DNA of 64,000 bases, taken from NCBI GenBank assembly GCA_963575745.1, contig CAUYUJ010015272.1, positions 242,001-306,000 of the forward strand. Direction: 5' to 3'. The position numbers and the translations under genes were made by a program. Shown here in pieces: positions 20,761 to 28,830 of this stretch. Below the pieces are notes generated by a model. The model was not told the origin of the DNA and made no database searches. It saw nothing but the letters and a program-made list of their open reading frames with translations. The DNA comes from Prorocentrum cordatum. Its lineage: Eukaryota; Sar; Dinophyceae; Prorocentrales; Prorocentraceae. The stretch's first letter is position 1. Each line of letters starts with the position of its first letter.

Positions 20761-20886
20761 ATGGCGAACCCGTGGAATCAGAGGAAGCCACCGATGCGAG
20801 GCATCTTCTGGAAGTGTGGGTGTGGCTGCGCAAAGAACAAGAGCAGCTGGTGGTGGTGCAAGCACTGTAAGGCAGAATACCGATAG
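20761..20886 (+). pseudogene. Truncated LINE ORF1 start with RanBP2-type zinc finger
   Basis: A 41-codon ORF begins ATG (MANPWNQRKPP) and contains W-K-C-G-C-G-C-A-K-N-(6)-C-K-H-C, the pattern of RanBP2-type zinc ribbons, which often bind RNA. It stops at a TAG right after the finger. The decayed LINE copy D has the same layout (MAN, about 15 residues, WACSCGRNTN, then a second Cys), also just downstream of spliced-leader-like sequence. I read it as the 5' end of a truncated retrotransposed copy from that family. An independent small zinc-finger protein is the alternative. Confidence 0.5.
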
Positions 20887-20999
20887 GACCACTCACCTTA
20901 CGGGTGATACGGAGGTTGGGGCGGAGGGTGAGGCGGTCGATTTGCGATGGCTCAGGGTTCTTTTCTGTGGTGGCGTCAATTGTCCTACTGCCGCGCGCA

Positions 21000-21083
21000 T
21001 CTACCCATCTATCTATCGACCCTTCTATCGAAGTAATCATTCATTCATTACACCCATCGATCTATATATATACACTTCTATAT

Positions 21084-21115
<32 letters not shown>

Positions 21116-21117
21116 CC
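21000..21117. repeat. ATCT/TA simple repeat
   Basis: CTAT-type and ATTC-type units change into (TA)n that ends at 21115. The start of a periodic-repeat block follows immediately. The same TA-run to block junction recurs at 44290-44362. Confidence 0.9.
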
Positions 21118-23570
21118 CTGGGGGCGAGGCCGGGGGCCCCAGGACAGGTGCCTCGACCCCCCATGGCGGGACGGGGGGGGCCTGGAGCCTCCCTGGAGCA
21201 GCCCAGGCGGCCCAAGAGTGCCCCAAGAGCGCTCCACGACAGGCCCAGCAGGCTCCAAGAGGCCCACGAGGGCGCCAAGAGGGCCCCAAGATGCCCAAGA
21301 TAAGCTCAAAACGGCCAAAGAGGCCCCCAAGACGCCCCAAGAGGCCTCCAAGAGGCCCCCCCAGAGGGCCCCACGAGGCCAAAATCGCTCATTTTACGAA
21401 GGTTTTGGACACATTTTGCCTTTCCCGCCTTTTGAGATTTACGACGCTCCACGACGGCTCAAAGGCCCCCCGCGGACGCCCCAAGACAGCCCAAGAGGCT
21501 TCCAAGAGGGGCTCAAGACGGCTCTGGAGGGCCCCAAGACGGCCCAAGACGCGCCCAAGACGGGCGAAGAGAGGCCCAAGACGGCCCCAAGAGGGCCCCA
21601 AGAGGGGAACCGCGAACCGGAAATTCGAGCCTCCCGCCTCCACATGGCCCCCGGAGGCCCCAAAGGGGCCCCAAGAGGCCCCAGGAGACCCCCAAGAGGC
21701 ACCCAGGAGGCCCGGTGCCCGAAAACACCTGCTCCGTCTCCCTTCCATGGGCGTACCGGGGCTCATTTTCCTTGTGTTTTTACAAGGTCTCCGCGTCCTT
21801 GGCCTCGGAGGCCGCCGCCTCCGACCCCCAATGGGAGGACGGGGCGGCCGGAGAGGTCCAAAATAGTCCAAGAGGGCCTCCAGAGGCTCCCAAGACGGCC
21901 CAAGCGGGCCCCGAGTCGCCGGAAGACCGCTCCGGGACGCCCAAGATAGGCCCAAGACGGCCCGAGAGGCCCCCCAAGGCACTCCACGACGCTTCAAGAC
22001 GCCTTTCCAGAGCGCTTCAAGAGGCCGAAATCGTCAATTTTATGACGGTTTTCGAACGATTTTGGCCTTCCAGCCTTTTCGGCTGTCCGACGTTCAAGCC
22101 GGCTCAATAGGCCCCCAAGAGCGCCCCAAGATGGCCCAAGAGGGCCCCAAGACGGCCCCAGAGTCGCCCAAGACAGCCCAACAGAGCCCCAAGACAGCTC
22201 CAAGATGCGCCCAAGAGGGGGACCACCCTTCCAAAATTCGACCCTCCGGCTTGAAGAGTGCCCCAGGAGGCCTCAAGGAGCCCCCAAGAGGCCCCAGGAG
22301 GCCCCCAAGAGGCACCCAGGAGGCCCAAACGAGGCCTGAAGAGGCCACAAAACAGCCCCGAGGAGGCCCCACAACGGTCCCAAAACGGCGACCGAGAAGC
22401 TGCGAAATTGCCTTCACGACGTCCCCGACAGGCCAACCACGAGATCCAAACCAACACCCATGATGCCTCTGACCCACCACCCAGGGCACGGTGGCGGGAG
22501 CAGTGACAGCACTTGTGCACAGCATGTTCCGGCGGGAGCCTTCCGGAACACGCTGGAGGAGGAGGAAGATCAGGAGGAGGAGGGGGAGAGGAGGAAGAGG
22601 CCTCCAAGACAGCTCCAAGATAGCCGAAGAGGCTTCCAAGAAGGCCCTGGGCGGCCCACGAGGGCCCCAAGGCGGTGCCTGAGGCGCCCAAGAGGGGCCG
22701 ACAGGGCCCCAAGACGGCCCCAAGAGAGGCCCAAGAAGGGAAGCACGAACCGAGAATCCGAGCTTTCTACCCCGAGAGGTTCTCGGGAAGTCCCAAGAGG
22801 CCCCCAATCGGATCCAAGAGGCCCCCAAGAAGCTCCCGAGTGGGCCGACGAGGTTCCAAGAGATCTCCCAAGGTGGCCCCAAGAGGCACAACTCATTGTT
22901 TTACGATTGGAATTTGACGGGTTTTTAATTTTTGTTCGGCCTTTTGGCATCCCGATGCTCCAAGACGGCCCAAGAGGCTTCCAATACCGCTCCCATATAG
23001 AGGAAGAGGCCTCCAAGAGGGCCCCAAGACGGTGCTTGAGGCGCCCAAGACGGCCCGAGAGGGCCCCAAGAGCCCCAAGAGAGGCCCGAGAAGGGGAACG
23101 CGACCCGACAGCAGAGCGTTCCCCCCAAAAGGCCCACATGAGGCCGCAAGAGGCCCCCAAGTGGTCCGACGAGGACCCCAAAAGCTCCCCGAGGACCTAA
23201 AAGGCCCCTAGGAGACGTCCAAGAGACTTCAAAATAGCCCAAGAGTGCTCTCGATGCGTCAAAACTGCTTCAAGGAGGCCCGCGGGAGGCTTCCGGATTG
23301 CCTCAACCTGGCCGCAGGTGGCCTCAATTCGGGCCTCCACGCAGCCAAGACGGCCAATGACGGCTTCAGATTGCAGAACCGATGCCCCCAAGGGACCTTC
23401 AGACGCCCCCCCAAGAAGCACCCAAGAGGTGCCTCCAACAGCCAGTTGACGAAGCATGCGGAACACCCCAGAAGCTCCTCAGATGCCGTCGCGCGCCTGT
23501 GCTTGATAGCGTTGTCCAAGATCGTCCAGCGCCCCCCCAGCCTGGGCTAGAACCTGAGCGCGCGCTCAGG
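21118..23570 (+). repeat. Periodic CCCAAGAGG-type repeat block with cassettes 1, 2 and 3
   Basis: The block consists of GGCCCCAAGACGGCCCAAGA-type units, 10-12 bp each. Embedded are cassette 1, AT-rich with TTTTACGA-GGTTTT (about 21382-21455, 22028-22108, 22888-22972); cassette 2, GGGGAAC-CGAAC--AAATTCGAGCC (21598-21650, 22210-22262, 22733-22780); and cassette 3, ACCCACCACCCAGGGCACGG followed by GGAACACGCT (22466-22556). From 22560 to 23560 it is closely duplicated at 43254-44265. 21890-22560 is duplicated at 24590-25260. Confidence 0.85.
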
Positions 23571-23609
23571 ATTGCCTGGACAGTATACCCGAGCCCGGGC
23601 ATACTGTCC
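23553..23609. other. Two adjacent palindromes at the end of a duplicated segment
   Basis: CCTGAGCGCGCGCTCAGG (23553-23570) is a perfect 18-bp palindrome. Eight bases later GGACAGTAT (23578-23586) pairs with ATACTGTCC (23601-23609) around a GC-rich loop. Homology with the duplicate near 44265 ends here; there the sequence continues as a different GCGCGC hairpin. Confidence 0.8.
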
Positions 23610-23829
23610 TGAGTCCTGAATGGATGAGCATCTCACCCAAATCCACAATTCCCGGATTCCTTGGGGCCTTCGGAGACTCCGCGACAACGTTAAGAAGCCG
23701 GGAGACGCGGTACCGGCCAGATGTCAGGGGATATGTAGGACCCCCGAGTAGGAGTTCCACTTTGATGAAAAAAAGAAATTATTGGAATTCCTTGTTTTTC
23801 CCGAATCCTCGATCTTTGAGGGCTGGAAG
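23610..23829. other. Unassigned spacer
   Basis: No gene, repeat unit or motif recognised between the palindromes and the next periodic-repeat block. Confidence 0.4.
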
Positions 23830-24350
23830 CGGGAAAACGTGAGAAGGCGAAAAACATAGGAAAAACCATTGGAAATCAACGATTTTACCCTCTTTGGGCT
23901 CTCTCGGGACGGCTCTCGCAGCTCTCTTGGGCTGTTCTTGGAGCCTCGTCGGGGTCTCTTTGGGGCCTCTCAAGGATGGGGTGTGTGTTGGGGGCCTCTG
24001 GTGGGTCCCGGAGGCCTCTCGGAGGTCTCCGGAAGCCTCCTGCTCCCGCTCTTGGGCCCACCTTGGGCCTGTTCTGGGGTGGTCTGGGGCTGTGCTGGGC
24101 GCCTCTTCGGCAGTCTTGGAGCCTTCTTGGCCTGTCTTGGGGCCGTCCTGAGGGTCTCTTGGTTGGTCTTGGCCCGGTCTTGGGAGGCTCTTCGGCGCTA
24201 TTGGACCGTTGAAAGCTCGAAAACGCGAGAAGCCAAAAACATTGAAAAAACCATTGAACATATACGACTTTGGCCTCTTCGGGCCGTACCGTGATACCTA
24301 TCAGACTTTTTGGGGTCTCTTGGAGGCCACCTGGGAGCCTCGAGATCTTT
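23830..24350 (-). repeat. Periodic repeat block (minus orientation)
   Basis: The plus strand shows GCCTCTCGGAGGTCTCCGGA-like units every 10-12 bp. Reversed cassette 1 appears near 23830-23905 and again near 24203-24290 (GAAAACGCGAGAAGCC, AAAACATTGAAAAAACCATT). Confidence 0.75.
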
Positions 24351-24352
24351 TC

Positions 24353-24386
24353 AGCGCGTTCCGGGAGCATCTTCCCGGAACGCGCT
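24353..24386. other. Hairpin with 14-bp perfect stem
   Basis: AGCGCGTTCCGGGA (24353-24366) and TCCCGGAACGCGCT (24373-24386) are exact inverted complements around a six-base loop. Related half-sites with TTCCGGA-C-CGC occur at about 24576 and inside cassette 3. Confidence 0.85.
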
Positions 24387-24589
24387 TGTGGCAGGGCGCC
24401 CACGTCCGAGGACGTTGGCATGGGAAACCGCAGCGCGTGATCATTCCAGGCGTTCCAGCGGACTCCAGGAAGACTGCATGTCTTATGAGGATGGCTTCCG
24501 CCTCTTGCCCCGAGCATCCCTAACTGCCTGAACGGTTCCCACTCGCCTTCCCCAAACCCAGCGCTTGCCCAAGCGCGTTCCGGACGAAA

Positions 24590-25440
24590 GACCGCTCCAG
24601 GACGCCCAAGATAGGCCCAAGACGGCCCGAGAGGCCCCCCAAGGCACTCCACGACGCTTCCAGACGCCTCTCCAGAGCGCTTCAAGAGGCCGAAATCGTC
24701 AATTTTACGAAGGCTTTCGAACGATTTTGGCCTTCCAACCTTTTCGGCTGTCCGACGTTCCAAGACGGCTCAATAGGCCCCCAAGAGCGCCCCAAGACGG
24801 CCCAAGAGGGCCCCAAGACGGCCCCAGAGTCGCCCAAGACAGCCCAACAGAGCCCCAAGACGGCCCCAAGATGCGCCCAAGAGGGGGACCACGACTCCAA
24901 AATTCGACCCTCCCGCTTGAAGAGTGCCCCAGGAGGCCCCAAGGAGCCCCCAAGAGGCACCAGGAGGCCCCCAAGAGGCACCCAGGAGGCCCAAACGAGG
25001 CCTAAAGAGGCCACAAAACAGCCCCGAGGAGGCCCCACCACGGTCCCAAAACGGCTTCCGAGAAGCTGTGAAACTGCCTTCACGACGTCCCCGACAGGCC
25101 AACCACGAGATCTAAACCAACACCCATAAGGCTTCTGACCCACCACCCAAGGCACGGCGGCGGGAGCAGTGACAGCACTTGTGCACAGCATGTTCTGGCG
25201 GGAGCCTTCCGGAACACGCTGCAGGAGGAGGAGGAGGAAGATCAGGAGGAGAGAGAGCTGGAGTGGGAGGAGGAGGAGGGGGACGAGGAGGAGGAAGAGG
25301 CCTCCAAGATAGCTCCAAGATAGCCGAAGAGGCTTCCAAGAGGGCCCTGGGCGGCCCACGAGGGCCCCAAGGCGGTGCCTGAGGCGCCCAAGAGGGCCCG
25401 AGAGGGCCCCAAGACGGCCCCAAGAGAGGCCCAACAGGGA
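24590..25440 (+). repeat. Periodic repeat block, duplicate of 21890-22700
   Basis: The same order as the earlier block: cassette 1 (24692-24772), cassette 2 (about 24884-24928), cassette 3 (25137-25222), (GGA)n and periodic units. At 25239-25260 it contains GATCAGGAGGAGAGAGAGCT, an uninterrupted paralogue of the site occupied by giant LINE copy C. The block breaks off at about 25440 inside a cassette 2 start, where the 233-bp array begins. Confidence 0.85.
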
Positions 25441-25444
25441 AACA

Positions 25445-26334
25445 CCTGCCCCCTCCTCGAGTGTGAACGCTGCTGTATCTTTCCGAAACCGTTGCCTGCT
25501 GCTGTTCAATCATTCGATCTTGCTGCATGAGCGTTGCGCGAGCGCGACGCAGCATCTCCGTGCGAAGTAGTGTGCGTGCGCGGCCGGTCCATCCGTGCTC
25601 TGAGGCTGGACCTTGGCCTCGAGGCGGACAGGATCAAAATCATCACCTTTCTCCCTCTCCCTTCACCCTGCCCCCTCCTCGAGTGTGAACGCTGCTGTAT
25701 CTTTCAGAAACCGTTGCCTGCTGCAGATGCAGCACTGTTCAATCACTCGATCTGGCTGCATGAGCGTTGCGCGACCGCGACGCACCATCTCCGTGCGAAG
25801 TAGTGTGCGTGCGCGGCCGGTCCATCCGTGCTCTGAGGCTGGACCTTGGCCTCGAGGCGGACAGGATCAAAATCATCACCTTTCTCCCTCTCCCTTCACC
25901 CTGCCCCCTCCTCGAGTGTGAACGCTGCTGTATCTTTCAGAAACCGTTGCCTGCTGCAGTTGCAGCACTGTTCAATCACTCGATCTTGCTGCATGAGCGT
26001 TGCGCGACCGCGACGCACCATCTCCTTGCGAAGTAGTGTGCGTGCGCGGCCGGTCCATCCGTGCTCTGAGGCTGGACCTTGGCCTCGAGGCGGACAGGAT
26101 CAAAATCATCACCTTTTTCCCCCTCCCTTCACCCTGCCCCCTCCTCGAGTGTGAACGCTGCTGGCTCGTTCCGAAACCGTTGCCTGCTGCAGATGCAGCG
26201 CTGTTCAATCACTCGATCTTGCTGCATGAGCGTTGCGCGACCGCGACGCACCATCTCCGTGCGAAGAAGTGTGCGTGCGCGGTTCATCCGTGCTCTGAGG
26301 CTGGACCTTGGCCTCGAGACGGACAGGATCAATA
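25445..26334. repeat. 233-bp tandem array, four units
   Basis: Unit boundaries at the repeated CACCCTGCCCCCTCCTCGAG fall at about 25445, 25666, 25899 and 26132. Units 2 and 3 are exactly 233 bp; unit 1 is about 12 bp shorter and unit 4 is truncated at the right. Near-identical 60-150-codon ORFs recur in each unit (CEVVCVRGRSIRALRLDLGLE), but 233 is not a multiple of three. I see no tRNA, 5S or snRNA features in the unit. Confidence 0.95.
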
Positions 26335-26764
26335 TAAAAAAAACAGAAACCATCTTCAAATCCTTCCCCGAGGGCCTCAAGGCGGCCCGAGACAGCCCCC
26401 AAAGGCTCCACAGAAGATCACCGAATCGCCTCCGCTGTCCCCCAGGAGGCTGCGATGAGGCGCCCGGAGGCCCCCAAGAGCGCCCACAGACGCTCGCAGG
26501 CGGCCCAAGAGAGCCCCCCGCAAAGCGCCCATGTGGCCCACGCCGAGAGCCCCCGCAGACCTGGGGTAGGCGCTGCCGGGCCGCTTGTGAGGGCCCAAGT
26601 TCAGGAGGGGAAAGCACACACAAACAGAACTCATCGTCGACTCCGAGTCGACGATGAGGCCTCAGACCCACCACCCAGGGCACTGTGGCGGGAGCAGTGA
26701 CAGCACTTGTGCACAGCATGTTCCGGCGGGAGCCGTCCGGAACACGCTGCAGGAGGAGGAGGAA
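26335..26764 (+). repeat. Periodic-repeat remnant with cassette 3, left flank of copy C
   Basis: A short A-rich stretch (26334-26345) leads into degenerate units and then cassette 3 (26660-26752), nearly identical to 22466-22556 and 25137-25222. The GGA tract after it contains the left target-site duplication. Confidence 0.75.
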
Positions 26765-26781
26765 GATCAGGAGGATAGAGA
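26765..26781. repeat. Target-site duplication of giant LINE copy C, left (3') copy
   Basis: GATCAGGAGGATAGAGA, identical to 43237-43253. The 17-bp length fits LINE target-primed integration. Confidence 0.93.
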
Positions 26782-27148
26782 TCGGACAAGTAGGCGGACC
26801 AGGGTCCGTCCGCGAGGCGCACTGCGGTGCGACAACTCGCCAAACACTATTTGCGGCGGTGCAGCCTTAAGATACGAGGGCGGGCAACAAAACCCCCTCC
26901 CCCGGCGCAATGCGACAGACGCTACAGACGGCGGACAGACGGTGAAGATCTCACCTGTCAGACCGCGTGAAGAAAGAGGCCCCAACAAGGAAGGCGACGT
27001 GCTGGCACGTGGCTAGGCGGCTTGGCAGACCGCCAGTTGGGCGCTTGGCCGCAAAGCGGCGCGCAGGGACGGGGCACCCCCCGCCCCCGCGCCCTGACAC
27101 CGTGGACGCGGGGCCACGCGTACACACGGGCAGGCAGAAAGGAGGAGA
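26782..27148 (-). other. 3' untranslated region of giant LINE copy C
   Basis: Homologous to 5206-5573 of copy B, including GGACAGACGGTGAAGATCTC and the stretch just after the ORF3 stop. The extreme end differs between copies: copy B ends in GGTCTCGCGAGGCGCACTGC, copy C in GTCCGCGAGGCGCACTGC preceded by about 30 bp of its own. No A-tail or simple-repeat tail is seen. Confidence 0.6.
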
Positions 27149-28045
27149 TTAGTGCGGGGCACCAGGCGGAGCGCCGCGGAGCGATGACAGCATAGCTGGG
27201 AGGGTGAGTGGCGGCGCAGCACCATCGGGCGAGGGCGTAAGCAGCTCGGCGAAGGCACGCCCGGCGCGGTGGAGGCGCTGGAGCAGAGGGCCTTGACGGG
27301 CTTGAGCAGCGGCAAGGTCGGCGGCGAGAGCAGCGCACCTCTGCTGAAGAGCGGCCATAGACTGGGTCAGCTCGGTTTCGCGGTCGGTGAGGGGCGGCTG
27401 CTCAGTGCCAGCGGCCGCGGGCCTCGTGGCAGGGACGAGGTCATCGGTGCGCCTGGCCAGGTGGTGGACTAGCGCAGTGCGGCGCTCCGTGTGCTGACGG
27501 CCGTCACCCTTCGGAGGCGACTGGAGGGAACCACGCGGCCCCAGGGCTGGAGCCGCTAGGGCCACGCCCCGCGAGGTCGGAAGAGCCGCATCCTCGCGCC
27601 CAGCAACAGTGGAAGCGTGGACGGGGTGCGACGGCCTGACTGGCTCGGTGCCCTGCGGGGGGGCTGGAGCCGCCCCCGCGGGCTGGCGCTGGTGGGGGGA
27701 CGGAGTGGGTGGCACGGTAGGACCAATCATGATGCCGTGCGAGGGCTCGGAGGTCGGCCGCGTAGTCGGGTGGCGTCTGGATAGGGCGGCATCGTCGGCA
27801 GCGTGGGGTGTCGGCGGAGCGTCGTCTATGCTGCCACTCAGTCCGAGGGGGTCAACCAGGTCATCGTCGGCGTCTTGACGGTGAGCGACATCATCATGTG
27901 GGTGCGATGTCGCTCTCGGTGGCGGGGTCGCGGTGGGCGTCGAGAGGTTGCCCGACGGGGCAGGGTTGGCGCTGGCTGGGCCGTCGTCCAAGAAGTCCAA
28001 TCCCCCGCCGAAGCCGAACGGGTCGTCCTCCTGTTCATCGAGCAT
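27149..28045 (-). CDS. ORF3 of giant LINE copy C, coiled-coil protein
   Basis: It starts at ATG 28045-28043 (MLDEQEDDPFGFGGG) and is open for 298 codons. The N terminus is acidic, the middle is Pro/Ala/His/Arg-rich and probably disordered, and residues of about 215-265 form a coiled coil (DRETELTQSMAALQQR). No known domain is seen. Upstream the frame stays open for 31 more sense codons, up to the TAA (28141-28139) that ends the ORF2 RNase H, so ORF3 is in phase with ORF2. It might be made by readthrough, from its own spliced-leader mRNA, or not at all. A third ORF of this kind is not a standard LINE component. Confidence 0.65.
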   Translation of the reverse strand: MLDEQEDDPFGFGGGLDFLDDGPASANPAPSGNLSTPTATPPPRATSHPHDDVAHRQDADDDLVDPLGLSGSIDDAPPTPHAADDAALSRRHPTTRPTSEPSHGIMIGPTVPPTPSPHQRQPAGAAPAPPQGTEPVRPSHPVHASTVAGREDAALPTSRGVALAAPALGPRGSLQSPPKGDGRQHTERRTALVHHLARRTDDLVPATRPAAAGTEQPPLTDRETELTQSMAALQQRCAALAADLAAAQARQGPLLQRLHRAGRAFAELLTPSPDGAAPPLTLPAMLSSLRGAPPGAPH

Positions 28046-28138
28046 CGCCCGTTGGGCCTCGGCCCAGAGCTCATCCGGGTCTTGCGGGATGAATGGTCCA
28101 GCCGCGGGTGGTGCCTGGTCCGACAGCAGGGGGTTTGG

Positions 28139-28830
28139 TTACATTTTGCTGAGTTCCGCAGCTGTAAACCCAGCCCTGCGGTGTGGGAGCGGCAGAGTGC
28201 GGTGTCTGCGCTCGTAGATAGCGACAGCGACCCCATGGAGCACGGTCGCTTGGCGATGTCGTGTTTTGGCAGCTTCAACAATGTCGTCAGGAAGGTTGTG
28301 AGTGCGTGCCGCCGTTGTGGCAGGGGCGTCGGCCTGACGGTTGAACTCCTCCGCAATGGGCCCGATGAGCCCAAGGTCGATGCCCAGGTCTCCCAGGTGG
28401 CTGGCGATTTTTTCGACGCGAAACATGTTGGGCTTGGCCATAACACATCGGTGGATCTTTTCCCAGAGCTCCGCGTGCGTGCCCTGCGGCGCTGGATGTC
28501 CGTCGATGATGCTTTGGAAACCATCGACCACCGCCTGGTTGTCCACGAAAAAACGTGCACGGGCCGTTCGGCGCATGCCGTAAGGTGGACAATGGCGAGG
28601 GTCTCCGCAACCTGGGCGTTCTGCGTTAGGCCATGAACGCGTGCACTGTAGTTCATGCGGTGGTCGATGCCGTAGTAGACGCCGTAGCCCGCTCGTGCTA
28701 GCAATGGGATGGCTTGGTTGGTGCATGCACCGTCCGTGGCAGCGTAGACCCATGTCCAACCAGTGTCATGGTCAAGGTAGGTGGTGTAGGTGTCCTGGGC
28801 TGAAGCCGCAGGATCTCCCTCAGGGGGGGG
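28139..28830 (-). pseudogene. RNase H domain of ORF2, copy C (frameshifted)
   Basis: RNase H hydrolyses RNA in RNA:DNA hybrids during integration. Visible motifs: YAATDGACTN (about 28711-28745), QVAETLA, VDNQAVVDG (about 28530-28550), ASHLGD (28386-28405) and EEFNRQAD (28328-28355). All four expected acidic positions seem present, unlike copy B. A two-base expansion of an A run near 28550-28556 and a G-run change near 28823-28832 split the domain over three frames. It ends at TAA 28141-28139. Confidence 0.8.

Noticed and set aside
20717-21949. 410-codon ORF over the zinc-finger fragment and the periodic repeat
   Set aside because: It is out of frame with the MAN zinc-finger ORF and consists mostly of TA-repeat and CCAAGAGG translation.
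25445-26334. Tandem tRNA, 5S rRNA or snRNA cluster
   Set aside because: The 233-bp unit shows no cloverleaf, no GGTTCGANNC box and no 5S or U-snRNA motif that I can recognise.
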